DNA of 64,000 bases. Origin: Dyadobacter frigoris. Lineage in GTDB: Bacteria > Bacteroidota > Bacteroidia > Cytophagales > Spirosomataceae. The stretch is from NCBI RefSeq assembly GCF_005280585.1, contig NZ_SZVO01000013.1, positions 147,652 through 211,651 of the forward strand, written 5' to 3'. Below, piece after piece: positions 8,274 through 17,338 of the stretch (position 1 is the first letter of the stretch; the number at the start of each line of letters is the position of its first letter). A program made the position numbers and the translations under genes. A model generated the notes under the pieces. That model ran no database searches and had not been told where the DNA came from. It saw only the letters and a list, made by a program, of their open reading frames with translations.

Positions 8274-9218
8274 ATGGAGCCGGTAAACAAGAATCAGCGA
8301 AAATCTGCCATTGGAAAGTTCATAGGTTTGTATGCGCTCTCGCTTACTTTTCCTGTACTGGCAGTCTATCTATTGCTGCGTGTGCCCGGTTCGATAGCCG
8401 AATCTGAGTCGAATCTTTACAAAGAAATTGTTCTGGAACAGTCTCCCCTACTTGTTGATACGGACACATTGAGCCAGATTTCACGCAAGCTCATTCAGCA
8501 GGACGGGATTTATAGCAGCGCAACCGATGAGATGGCCAAAGCGACTGCAAGAACCCAGCTGGTCGATATTGAAAGCCGGATTAATTCGATCATGAGCCAT
8601 TTTAATTTGCTTGCTGCTTCCGCCAAAAGCGAGCAAAACCGGAGACTTTCGAGCGGGGTGGCAAAACTTACCGAAGCCCTTGTCACCTACCGGCAAACCA
8701 TTAGCGAACTGCGTCATACGCTCGACGGCAAAGGAATTGATATGCAAGTTATTAATGATCTGCGAAGCCAGATTAACATGAAAGATCTGGAAATAAAAGG
8801 AATGGAACGTCAGCTTATGGCAGGAGCCGCAGGTGGTGGTGGTGGTGGTGGTGGAGGTGCTGATCCGTCCAAAGAGCTGCAAACCAAACTCGCTGCTGCT
8901 CAGAAAGACCTTGACAATTGCCGGTCATCAAAATCAGGAGGCGGCGGGTCGGATGCTTCCGCGATACAAAAACAGCTGGACGAATGCCTTTCCGCAAAAG
9001 CAGGCACCGGCGTGACCTACCGTGAATGGCTGCGTTACGCGGAAGCAGAAGGCTATTACCAGTTGCTGACACAGGGAAATCTCCGTAAAAATGACCGCAA
9101 AGTTTACTACGACCAGGCGAAGCAGATTTTTGACGGACTTCAGCTTTCTACCAACAACAAAGAAATGAAATCGAAAGCACTCGAAAGGCTGATCGGCATA
9201 CAAAAAAACCAGCCTTAG
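8274..9218 (+). CDS. tssO: T6SS envelope protein TssO-like (single TM, coiled coil)
   Basis: A 314-residue protein with a short cytoplasmic tail, one transmembrane segment (about residues 16-35), a periplasmic helical region (about 60-180) likely to form coiled coil, a run of nine glycines (187-195), a second helical stretch, another glycine cluster, and a C-terminal helical domain (about 250-314). This topology and its place between tssK and clpV match TssO, one of the T6SSiii-specific envelope proteins (TssN-TssR) that replace TssJLM. The polyglycine linker is encoded by seven consecutive GGT codons. The family call is by topology and context, less certain than for tssK. Confidence 0.65.
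   Translation: MEPVNKNQRKSAIGKFIGLYALSLTFPVLAVYLLLRVPGSIAESESNLYKEIVLEQSPLLVDTDTLSQISRKLIQQDGIYSSATDEMAKATARTQLVDIESRINSIMSHFNLLAASAKSEQNRRLSSGVAKLTEALVTYRQTISELRHTLDGKGIDMQVINDLRSQINMKDLEIKGMERQLMAGAAGGGGGGGGGADPSKELQTKLAAAQKDLDNCRSSKSGGGGSDASAIQKQLDECLSAKAGTGVTYREWLRYAEAEGYYQLLTQGNLRKNDRKVYYDQAKQIFDGLQLSTNNKEMKSKALERLIGIQKNQP
8832..8852 (+). repeat. (GGT)7 microsatellite inside tssO
   Basis: Seven perfect GGT units in frame, followed by GGAGGT, encode a nine-glycine linker. Gain or loss of a unit would change linker length by one glycine without breaking the frame. Confidence 0.85.
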
Positions 9219-9252
9219 CAAAAAAGACTACAATTTCTTAAAGATCAACTCC

Positions 9253-11739
9253 ATGCAAACCGAAGCGCTAAAATATGCCCTAACCATTGCTCAATCACTT
9301 GCCCGTGAATACCGGCAAGAGCGTTTTGGAGCGGCTCACCTTTTGATGGCTGTTCTGCACAACGATGCGGGCCTGGCCTCTGAGCTTGTCATGGCTCAAA
9401 AAGATGTTGCTTACCTGCGGGATTGGGCAGAGGTACGTCTGGAAGAAAGTGCAAAATCTGTAAAAGTACCAGAATCACCACAGCCGGATAATCTGGCAGC
9501 CTCCTGTCTCGAACTCGCTGAGTTGATCGCGCTGCAACTTAATCGTGATACAGATCCGCTTTGCGTTCTGGCTGCTTTGTTAAAACCAGGCGTGGGCTTT
9601 TCTGCAGATCAGCTCAAATCGCTTCCTTTAACGCAGAAAGAGGTTTTGGCTATCAGCCAACAAACGCACAACGGTCAAATTCATGATAATCCGGGTGAAC
9701 AATCAGCATCGGCAAACACGCAAAATAATGTAGTAAAATCAGCGTCAAATTTCCTTGAAAAATACACTACAGACAAAACAAAAAGAGCCGCTGAGGGTAA
9801 ACTGGATTCTGTAATCGGCCGTGATATGGAAATTAGACAAATGGCTGAAATTTTAGGCAGAAGAAGTAAACCAAATGTGATTTTGATCGGTGAGCCTGGC
9901 GTCGGAAAATCAGCTTTGGTAGAAGGTTTTGCTCAATTAATTACACAGAAAAAAGTACCGCTTCTACTTCAAAATGCACGCTTGCTCGAACTTGACACCG
10001 GTGCATTGGTGGCGGGAGCTTCCTACAAAGGAGAAATAGAAGAGCGGATAAAAGGTATTTTGAACGAACTGAAAAGTTTGGATAAAGCGGTTTTATTTAT
10101 TGATGAAATCCATATCCTCCTTGACCCGAAAGGTTCCATCGGAGCAGGCGTTGCACAGCTTTTAAAACCTGAACTTGCCCGAGGTGAATTAACGCTTATA
10201 GGAGCCACTACGCCGGAAGAATACCGTAAATACATTGAAAAAGACGAGGCATTCAGCAGAAGGTTTGAAATACTGCAGGTCGAGGAGCCCGACGAAGTCA
10301 CAGCCATTAGGATGATACAGCATATTATCCCGGTTTATGAAGCGCATCATGGTTTAAAGCTGGAAGAAGGTACAATCAGCGAAGCTGTAAAACTTTCTAA
10401 AAGGTATATTAAAGAAAGGCGGCTACCGGATGTCGCATTGGATTTGCTCGACAGAACTATGGCTGCGATGCGGTTAATGGATGAAGTCTCAGAAAACGAA
10501 TTGGCTCTTCTTCAAATGGACCTGGACATTTTGATGGCTGTCGATGAAGCTGAGAGAGTACATGAATTACGCTGGTTTTTAAGGCAATTACCGAATCGGC
10601 TCAGCCCGCTTCTGATCGGTCAGCTTGATCAGCAGGATGAAGAACTTGATACTGCTGAAAGCATTTATACGCATCTGACCAGCAAGCTTGCCGCTTTACA
10701 GCAATTGGCGGCCAGGCATTCCCAGAGTGTTGGCAAGCAGGAAATTGCTGCTGTAATAGCACACAAAACGGGCATTCCGCTTGGAAAACTTCAAAGTTCG
10801 GAAAGGGATAAACTTTTGGGAATAGATGAGGTATTGAAAAAAAGAGTAGTTGGCCAGGATCAGGCTGTGAAGGCTTTAAGTGAAGCCATTCTTGAATCCC
10901 GCTCAGGACTGATTAAGGCCGGGCAGCCGATTGGATCATTCTTTCTTCTTGGCCCGACTGGTACCGGGAAAACAGAAATTGCCAAAGCACTAGCTGATTT
11001 CCTTTTCAATGACGAGTCATTCTTGATCCGCTTTGATATGTCTGAATTTAAGGAAGAACATTCAGCTGCACTTCTTTATGGAGCTCCTCCGGGTTATGTA
11101 GGTTATGAAGAAGGCGGACTTTTAGTCAATAAAATTCGTCAGAAACCTTATTCGGTGGTTTTGTTTGATGAGATTGAAAAAGCACATCCGTCTGTATTTG
11201 ACCTGTTTCTACAAATACTGGATGAAGGAAAATTGCATGACCGGCTTGGTAAGGAAGGTGATTTTTCAAACGCTGTAATTCTTTTCACATCGAATATAGG
11301 ACAAGAAAAAATCGTCGAGCAATTCAATCAGGGTACTTTACCAAAGTCATCTGACCTGATGGAGGTAATGGCAAAATATTTCCGTCCCGAGTTTCTTGCC
11401 AGGCTCACCGAGATTGTTCCGTTTGCTCCCATATCAGAAGAAAACGTTGTAAAAATATTCGATATCCATTTGAAAGGTCTTACTGATCTGATGGAAAAAC
11501 AGGGCATAACACTGCAAATGACAGACGAAGCCAGAAAGTATATTGCAATGCAGGGATTTACGCCGCGCTACGGCGTTCGTCCGCTTAAAGGTGTGATCAG
11601 AAATCAATTAAGACGGCCGATCAGCCGGATGATTATAACGGGCGAGGTTGGAAAGGGGTCCGTAATATTCCTGGATATGGAAGATACCGGTGAGGTCTTT
11701 TGGAAGATTGGAAAAAATGTACTGCCACAAGAAGTTTGA
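9253..11739 (+). CDS. tssH: T6SS AAA+ ATPase TssH/ClpV
   Basis: An 828-residue ClpB/ClpV-type disaggregase that recycles the contracted TssB/TssC sheath in the cytoplasm. An N-terminal Clp repeat domain (about 1-145) precedes two AAA+ modules: Walker A GEPGVGKS at about 214 with Walker B LFIDEIH near 280, a reduced middle region, then Walker A GPTGTGKT at about 567 with LFDEIEKAHP near 640. The protein ends in the C-terminal D2-small domain (GFTPRYGVRPLKGVI). The T6SS context and N-domain distinguish it from housekeeping ClpB. It starts 34 bases after tssO. Confidence 0.92.
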   Translation: MQTEALKYALTIAQSLAREYRQERFGAAHLLMAVLHNDAGLASELVMAQKDVAYLRDWAEVRLEESAKSVKVPESPQPDNLAASCLELAELIALQLNRDTDPLCVLAALLKPGVGFSADQLKSLPLTQKEVLAISQQTHNGQIHDNPGEQSASANTQNNVVKSASNFLEKYTTDKTKRAAEGKLDSVIGRDMEIRQMAEILGRRSKPNVILIGEPGVGKSALVEGFAQLITQKKVPLLLQNARLLELDTGALVAGASYKGEIEERIKGILNELKSLDKAVLFIDEIHILLDPKGSIGAGVAQLLKPELARGELTLIGATTPEEYRKYIEKDEAFSRRFEILQVEEPDEVTAIRMIQHIIPVYEAHHGLKLEEGTISEAVKLSKRYIKERRLPDVALDLLDRTMAAMRLMDEVSENELALLQMDLDILMAVDEAERVHELRWFLRQLPNRLSPLLIGQLDQQDEELDTAESIYTHLTSKLAALQQLAARHSQSVGKQEIAAVIAHKTGIPLGKLQSSERDKLLGIDEVLKKRVVGQDQAVKALSEAILESRSGLIKAGQPIGSFFLLGPTGTGKTEIAKALADFLFNDESFLIRFDMSEFKEEHSAALLYGAPPGYVGYEEGGLLVNKIRQKPYSVVLFDEIEKAHPSVFDLFLQILDEGKLHDRLGKEGDFSNAVILFTSNIGQEKIVEQFNQGTLPKSSDLMEVMAKYFRPEFLARLTEIVPFAPISEENVVKIFDIHLKGLTDLMEKQGITLQMTDEARKYIAMQGFTPRYGVRPLKGVIRNQLRRPISRMIITGEVGKGSVIFLDMEDTGEVFWKIGKNVLPQEV

Positions 11740-11750
11740 TAGCAGATAAG

Positions 11751-12728
11751 ATGACAAAAGTAGATTACAAATTTGATTTTGAGAATATTTTTGATAATCC
11801 CGATGCGGAAGACGAAAAGTATTTTGCAGGAAACGGGATGCCTGTTTGCGCGCTACGACTGTACAATTTTATAACGGGCGATGACAAACTAATTGAAAAT
11901 CACAAGCTGGGAATTTATAAATACATTTTCCTGCCTCTGAGATCACAAGTTGATTACTGGATCAATCTGGTGGGTTATGCGAGTAAAATAGGAGACCGGG
12001 GGTATAATTCTGATCTTTCAATACGACGATGTGTTGAAGTCCAGCGGGAAATTTTAACGGGTAGAAACAAGCTTAATGTGGCAGAATTCCGCAAAAAAGT
12101 GGCAAGGGGATCAGATGCCAGTACGGATGCAGCGGATGATGATTTTGGATACTGGCGGTCGGTAAAAATATATGCGCATAAAGGTGCTCCTCCACCTCCA
12201 AACATAGAACCAAAACCTGTTCTGCCCGCATTTATTACTCAAAAATTCGCTATAAAAATGGTCGGAGGACGCTCTATATCCATATTTAAAATGTTTGGCC
12301 GTGATAATTACCTTTTCAAAATAAAAAACATGGAAACATTCGATACAGCCTGTTTTTTTTATGCCGGTACGTCAGTTGCAGCAGGAGGACCAGGCTCGCC
12401 CGTTTCAATAGCTGGTTCCGGCGATTGGGTGCCATTTACAACATCTTCCCGGTTTAAGCTTGCTTTAAAAGATTTTAACGAATTAAATATTGCTTTGGCG
12501 CAGCAGCCGGGAATATCTGCGGGATCAAATTCTGTGTTTGGAAATTTCATGGTAGACTTTCAACAAAATAAGAACAAGCAGTTTGCGGTGAGGGAAACTT
12601 CCATAAACCCTTCAACAATAATTATTTCTGCTGACGGGATGGGATTTTCTACGGCGCTTACGGCAAGCAATGGAAATTTGAAGATGATGGATTGCCCAAG
12701 GGATCTCAGCGAGCCTGACTGGGCCTGA
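11751..12728 (+). CDS. Predicted cytoplasmic protein with OmpA-like segment, T6SS-associated
   Basis: A 325-residue protein with no signal peptide. Residues about 50-105 (IFLPLRSQVDYWINLVGYAS, then NSDLSIRRCVEVQREIL) resemble the peptidoglycan-binding OmpA C-terminal fold, where the family has I-x-x-x-G-Y/H-x-D followed by N-x-x-L-S-x-x-R-A. A proline-rich linker (APPPPNIEPKP) leads to a beta-rich C-terminal half with no recognised motif. The ATG at 11751 is used because one at 11700 lies within clpV. It precedes a metzincin protease gene by 57 bases. An export-signal-free peptidoglycan-binding-like protein beside a protease inside a T6SS locus could be effector-related or an accessory chaperone; function is not known. 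Confidence 0.6.
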   Translation: MTKVDYKFDFENIFDNPDAEDEKYFAGNGMPVCALRLYNFITGDDKLIENHKLGIYKYIFLPLRSQVDYWINLVGYASKIGDRGYNSDLSIRRCVEVQREILTGRNKLNVAEFRKKVARGSDASTDAADDDFGYWRSVKIYAHKGAPPPPNIEPKPVLPAFITQKFAIKMVGGRSISIFKMFGRDNYLFKIKNMETFDTACFFYAGTSVAAGGPGSPVSIAGSGDWVPFTTSSRFKLALKDFNELNIALAQQPGISAGSNSVFGNFMVDFQQNKNKQFAVRETSINPSTIIISADGMGFSTALTASNGNLKMMDCPRDLSEPDWA

Positions 12729-12785
12729 TGCAATTCCGATAAGTTTTAAAATACAATTCATAGCTCAGTATAAAATTGATCCATT

Positions 12786-13631
12786 ATGAATATTCATCTT
12801 TTCAGAAAAGCATGGAATTGGGATTCCTGTCTCTTGCCTGTTGACGATAATACTTTCGACCTGATTTTACAGTTCCGTGTTAGACTGGTCCGCATTGAAC
12901 CAACAAGCCATTTTTATGCATCAGGTACTTACGGAACAGGGAACGGAATTTTGCACGATACGGATGCAAACTTCCACCTTCAACCCTGGACAGACCTTGA
13001 ATGGGAAACTTATAAAAGAGAATTTGTGGGCGTGATTCGAAATCATTGGAATGAAAAATTCATCCTTAGCCCCAATAAACCCTGGTATCGGCCAAGGTTG
13101 GGAAGCGCGCTCACGGCGGCGAATGTGCAATGCAGCCTTTCCATCCAGCTTGTGGAAACATCGGCACAAGCACATCAGACTTATCGTATCATTCACCCCC
13201 GGGAGACGAGTTTCCGGTCATTTGCTGATCCGCCAAACCGTTCAGGTATGTTCACGCACCTGGATCTGGAATCGTCCTGGAATACGAGAATGACGAGAAT
13301 GGGAACCGTTGTGCACAGTGTAAGTTTCCTTCAGACAACTGTCAGCCATGAATTTGGACATACGATGGGACTAAATCATGTAAATGGGACTGGTAACAGC
13401 GATTCCAATTACGGACTCACACTGGCACAACGAGAAAATGTAATGGGCATGGGAGGACTTCTTACTGCCAGCCATGCGGGGCCGTGGATCAACCGTCTCC
13501 GCTCCCATCTGATCAATCAAAATCACGACGATACAAAAGTTCATTTTACCGGTCGTGTAGCCGATATGCAGCTTATTGAATACTGGGATAATGACTGGCA
13601 GCCACCAACTACGGCACCAGCCACAACCTGA
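12786..13631 (+). CDS. Metzincin-type zinc metalloprotease, candidate T6SS effector
   Basis: A 281-residue protein with HEFGHTMGLNH at residues 188-198, the HExxHxxGxxH zinc site of metzincins, followed by a methionine-turn candidate NVMGMGG (Met220). It should therefore be an active zinc endopeptidase. There is no signal peptide or propeptide, unlike normally secreted metzincins, and no cysteine switch. Lying between clpV and the T6SS envelope genes, it is best explained as a protease delivered by the T6SS. A cytoplasmic housekeeping role or delivery of the upstream protein are alternatives. No immunity gene is evident beside it. Confidence 0.8.
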   Translation: MNIHLFRKAWNWDSCLLPVDDNTFDLILQFRVRLVRIEPTSHFYASGTYGTGNGILHDTDANFHLQPWTDLEWETYKREFVGVIRNHWNEKFILSPNKPWYRPRLGSALTAANVQCSLSIQLVETSAQAHQTYRIIHPRETSFRSFADPPNRSGMFTHLDLESSWNTRMTRMGTVVHSVSFLQTTVSHEFGHTMGLNHVNGTGNSDSNYGLTLAQRENVMGMGGLLTASHAGPWINRLRSHLINQNHDDTKVHFTGRVADMQLIEYWDNDWQPPTTAPATT

Positions 13632-13679
13632 TTGTTAAAAAATATCTTTGTCTGTGAAGAAAATAACGTCAATTATCAG

Positions 13680-14825
13680 ATGCAAAAGTTAATCCATTCA
13701 GCCATAGCCGCCGGGCTTGTATTTGCTGTGAGTGCCTGCAATCTTTTCCTTCCCGTGGATCCGCTGCCACCCGTGGTATCCGAGGTTAGTGTCATCCAGG
13801 TTGTGACATCCGGCGCTACGGTAAGTGGGACTGTCCGGGATCCAGATGGTAAAAATAGCCGCCAGGATAAAAAAAGTGGACAGATCACTGAATATGGATT
13901 TGTGTACGCCACGCGGGATAAACCAACGATTGAAGATGGTACCGCACTAAAAATAGGAAATGTGGTGACTACCACACCTTTTCAGTTTCAGGGCCAGATC
14001 ACCGGTTTAAATGTTGTAACTACTTATTTCGTAAGAACTTATGCCAAAAATGAAGGTGGTGGAGTTTCTTACGGAGTCGTAGCAAGTTTCAAAACGGATA
14101 AATATACCGTGCCTTTGATCCAGCTTGGAGCAATTACGGATGTTACAAAATCATCAGCCACAGTTGGTGTATCATTTTTTGATAGACTGGGGACGGAAAC
14201 CATTAGCTCATTTGGCGTATGTTATTCTTCCACAAATAAAACACCTACAATTTCAGACAGTAAAACAGAAATCGGCAGTAATACGTCGGGAGCAAATTAT
14301 ACCGCTACAATGACGGGTTTGACGGCTGGCGTAACCTATTATGCACGGGCATATGCCATATACGCAGGTGGAATTACTTATAGCCAAACGCTTACATTTA
14401 CGCCTGGAGAACCCACAGTTTTTACGTCGAAAAAATCTTTCACGATGTATTACTCCAATCCGTATGACCTGGATCTGGGCGAGCTGGTTTCACAAGTGGG
14501 CGCGGAAGACCTTACCTGGTATCCGTACAACGACAAGGCTGGAATTTATCCTAAAAATGGAGCCAAGTTCGCAGTTCTGGGTCAGCTTACTTTTGACAAT
14601 GTTAAATACAGTGACGTTACCAAAGCTATTTTAACAACCGACTTTATCAACGGAAGTTACACGGATGCCAATGCCAATAAATTACCCAACGGCACCGTCG
14701 TCGCTTACATCACCAACCAGGGCCGGTATGGGAAAATGTCTATTGATGCGCATGGTCAGGATCGGGTAAATGCCAGTTCATCCGGTGGCGATATGCAGGT
14801 AACAATTCTTACTTACAACAAATGA
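13680..14825 (+). CDS. Lipoprotein with fibronectin-III-like repeats, T6SS-associated
   Basis: A 381-residue predicted lipoprotein: a signal peptide ends in the lipobox VSAC with the lipidated cysteine at about residue 20. It is followed by at least two fibronectin-III-like repeats (about 35-140 and 145-250), each ending in the Y-x-V/A-R-A/T-Y-A pattern. The C-terminal region (about 255-381) is unassigned. The ATG at 13680 is preferred to a TTG at 13632 because it begins the signal peptide. It opens a run of exported proteins between the effector-like pair and PAAR. I infer an outer-membrane-anchored part of the T6SS envelope module, possibly taking the place of TssQ; this is not proven by sequence. 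Confidence 0.6.
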   Translation: MQKLIHSAIAAGLVFAVSACNLFLPVDPLPPVVSEVSVIQVVTSGATVSGTVRDPDGKNSRQDKKSGQITEYGFVYATRDKPTIEDGTALKIGNVVTTTPFQFQGQITGLNVVTTYFVRTYAKNEGGGVSYGVVASFKTDKYTVPLIQLGAITDVTKSSATVGVSFFDRLGTETISSFGVCYSSTNKTPTISDSKTEIGSNTSGANYTATMTGLTAGVTYYARAYAIYAGGITYSQTLTFTPGEPTVFTSKKSFTMYYSNPYDLDLGELVSQVGAEDLTWYPYNDKAGIYPKNGAKFAVLGQLTFDNVKYSDVTKAILTTDFINGSYTDANANKLPNGTVVAYITNQGRYGKMSIDAHGQDRVNASSSGGDMQVTILTYNK

Positions 14826-14906
14826 TTTGCACATCAACCTATTCCTCAGGCCTATGTCCGAGGGAAAAACAAGGACAATTCCGTTGTCTTTTCAACTTTA
14901 TCCGAA

Positions 14907-16022
14907 ATGAAAAAGCTCTGTTTATATAGTACCCTTTTGGTTTTGTTTGCAGGTTCGGTCTTTGCCCAGGACCGGATCTGGCTCGACAACGGAAATCCTG
15001 TTCAGGCAAAATTGAGCCGTGCCTTGGATAACAAACTGGAATGGGTTGCCTCAGACAACGTATTGCGCATTTATAACAGAAAACGTTTTTTAGTGGTTTT
15101 TGCTGAAAACGGACAATTTATTGTCATTTCTGAATTAAACGAAAATCCTTCCAAGGCACAGGTACAGATTGATGCATTTTACAAATCTCCACCCCGAAAT
15201 GTAAGTCAGGATATTATCATCAAAAGTGTCCCGCTGACGGTGCTTACCGGTACTATTTCCTATGAAAGTGACGAGGTGATCAATTACATTTCTGCGGAGG
15301 GCAAAGCGGCGAGTATCAACAAAGAGGAAGTTGCAACGGTGATCTACAAGGATGGTCGCCATGAAATTTTGCGGGATGTTGTCGATGTAGCTCCGCTGCT
15401 TGGTCTTGTGCATAAGGAAATAGAAAAAAAGGAAACCGAGCTAAAAAAAGTAAAACCTGAAAAACCAGCTGCGGCAGCAAAAAAGGAAGCGCCAGCTATG
15501 ATCAAGGAAAAAGAAAAACCTGTTTTAACAGATTCTGAATACAAAGAATACAGTCAGAAAGGTATCCGCAGAGTCGACGAATTCAATTCATATCTAAGAA
15601 TCATTGGCGATAAAAGTCGTAAGTCAGAAGAGAAAAACAAGGCTGTTTTACAAGCATTAAGCCTTTTCGAACCACAGGCAACAGTTGCTGTAAGTTCGGC
15701 CAGCGGCGTCAGGAAATATCCTGTCAAGGATTATCTCAACCGGCTGAAACTTCTTCCTTACAGCAAGATCAATATAACATGGAACGAAGTCAAATACGTC
15801 AGCGAGCTGAAACAGGAAGCCGATGGCAACTATTACGGAATCATTTCCGGACAGCAGGTTTTTGAGGGCTACTCAGCCAATGGAAAGGTAGCATACGGAG
15901 ATATTACCAAGAAAAATATCCGGGTAAAACTCGAATCCTACCAAAAAACGGTCGACGGCAGAGATACACTGCGTTGGGAAGTTTTACTGGGAAATATTGG
16001 CGTGGAAACAACATCGAATTAA
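14907..16022 (+). CDS. Exported protein of unknown function, T6SS-associated
   Basis: A 371-residue protein with a clear signal peptide (about 1-20, ending VFA). The first folded part (about 22-165) is beta-rich; a lysine/alanine/proline-rich low-complexity linker (about 175-205) then connects to a second domain (about 210-371). No catalytic motif was recognised. It lies 81 bases after the FN3 lipoprotein gene and 22 bases before the OmpA-like gene, in the middle of the T6SS locus. A periplasmic structural role is inferred from export and position. Confidence 0.6.
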   Translation: MKKLCLYSTLLVLFAGSVFAQDRIWLDNGNPVQAKLSRALDNKLEWVASDNVLRIYNRKRFLVVFAENGQFIVISELNENPSKAQVQIDAFYKSPPRNVSQDIIIKSVPLTVLTGTISYESDEVINYISAEGKAASINKEEVATVIYKDGRHEILRDVVDVAPLLGLVHKEIEKKETELKKVKPEKPAAAAKKEAPAMIKEKEKPVLTDSEYKEYSQKGIRRVDEFNSYLRIIGDKSRKSEEKNKAVLQALSLFEPQATVAVSSASGVRKYPVKDYLNRLKLLPYSKINITWNEVKYVSELKQEADGNYYGIISGQQVFEGYSANGKVAYGDITKKNIRVKLESYQKTVDGRDTLRWEVLLGNIGVETTSN

Positions 16023-16044
16023 CAAATTAAGATACGGGCCAGCA

Positions 16045-17334
16045 GTGAAAATATTAATCTATTTCCTCAGCATCACATCGCTTTATGCCCAGTGCGGGTT
16101 TCTGGCAGGTACGGTTACAGACGTAAGCGGAACCAAGCCGCTTGCGGCCAGCATCTTTGCCAGGAGTGAACAAGGTAAAAGCAGAATTGGAAAAACCGGC
16201 GAAAAAGGCATTTTCCGTGTAGAAATCCCTTGTGAGCTTTCAGGCCTTGTGATAGAATCAAAAGGTTATCAGGCGCTTACAGTACCGGTTTATAACGACA
16301 CGAAAAATAATGATACTTATTTTATAACACTGAAACTTTTACCAGTTATAAAGCAGACGAACGATGAGCCGTACGCGCAATCAGAACAAACACATTTTGT
16401 ACTGAAAGACAGCACGACTAGCATGTCCAAAGTCGTCCGGCGGATTGTGGTGAAAGACGCGGTTTCCGAAGAAATACTACCAGCAAATATTTGCCTGTAC
16501 TATACACACAAACAAGCCAGGGAATGTTACGATCTGATAAAATCAGATTCCGGAATTGAAGTAGCATTTCCGGAAAATGATATTGTGGCGATGGAAGTAA
16601 AATCGCCTGGATATCAATCTTATAACGGAAATTTAATTCTGGATCAGGCGCAGGACAGCACAAGAACCTACACATTGAAACTTAACCGGCAGCACACGAT
16701 TTTATCGGTAAACATTGCCAATTCGCATAGTGGATTGCTTGCTCAGCTTCGTGAAGGAAACGGTGAGAAAATTGAAATGGAAAGAGTAAATGACGGACAT
16801 TTTTATACAGACGCCCCGGCAGGCAAACTATATAAATTTGAGTTGGTGAGCCAAAACCGAAAGGTTGAATTATCGAATGCAATGCCTCCGCTGAAAGAAG
16901 GTATAACCTTAAAATCTTTTCGTATTCCTGCTGCGGACAGTATCAAGCCAGAAAAGCGAACAACGACCGAAGTTAATTTTACAGTATCAAACCGGACGCT
17001 ATACTTTCCGCAAAGCGATTACAAATTACCCGCTGATTCCAGAAATTATCTGGATTCACTGGCTGAATGGATTTCTGCAAACAAGGATAAATCATTAGCC
17101 GTAAACGGTTACACAGATAATGTTGGCAACGCCTCACTAAATCTTACCCTCTCCGAGTACAGGGTTCGTGTTATTGCCAGATATCTGGTCAATAAAGGTG
17201 TTGCGGAAAACAGAATCAAAGCACAGGGACTGGGAAGTAAATTCCCGGTAGCTCCAAATGACACCGAAAAAAACCGGCAAAAAAACAGACGGGTGGAAGT
17301 TCAAATCATTGATTTACAAGATAGAACATATTGA
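16045..17334 (+). CDS. OmpA-family peptidoglycan-binding protein, T6SS-associated
   Basis: A 429-residue exported protein. A GTG at 16045 starts a signal peptide (KILIYFLSITSLYAQ); an upstream ATG at 15997 overlaps the previous gene and adds a charged leader. After export the protein has carboxypeptidase-regulatory-like beta domains (about 20-90 and 130-210) and a canonical OmpA C-terminal domain (about 320-428; VNGYTDNVG, then LSEYRVRVIARYL, then NRRVEVQI) that binds diaminopimelate peptidoglycan. In T6SSiii, which lacks TssL/TssM, such a protein could anchor the envelope complex to the cell wall. It is followed after 4 bases by the next exported protein. Confidence 0.8.
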   Translation: MKILIYFLSITSLYAQCGFLAGTVTDVSGTKPLAASIFARSEQGKSRIGKTGEKGIFRVEIPCELSGLVIESKGYQALTVPVYNDTKNNDTYFITLKLLPVIKQTNDEPYAQSEQTHFVLKDSTTSMSKVVRRIVVKDAVSEEILPANICLYYTHKQARECYDLIKSDSGIEVAFPENDIVAMEVKSPGYQSYNGNLILDQAQDSTRTYTLKLNRQHTILSVNIANSHSGLLAQLREGNGEKIEMERVNDGHFYTDAPAGKLYKFELVSQNRKVELSNAMPPLKEGITLKSFRIPAADSIKPEKRTTTEVNFTVSNRTLYFPQSDYKLPADSRNYLDSLAEWISANKDKSLAVNGYTDNVGNASLNLTLSEYRVRVIARYLVNKGVAENRIKAQGLGSKFPVAPNDTEKNRQKNRRVEVQIIDLQDRTY

Positions 17335-17338
17335 AATT

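Noticed and set aside
8815..9072. Antisense frame with a run of histidines opposite tssO
   Set aside because: It is only the complement of the GGT repeat; codon pattern and conservation belong to tssO on the plus strand.
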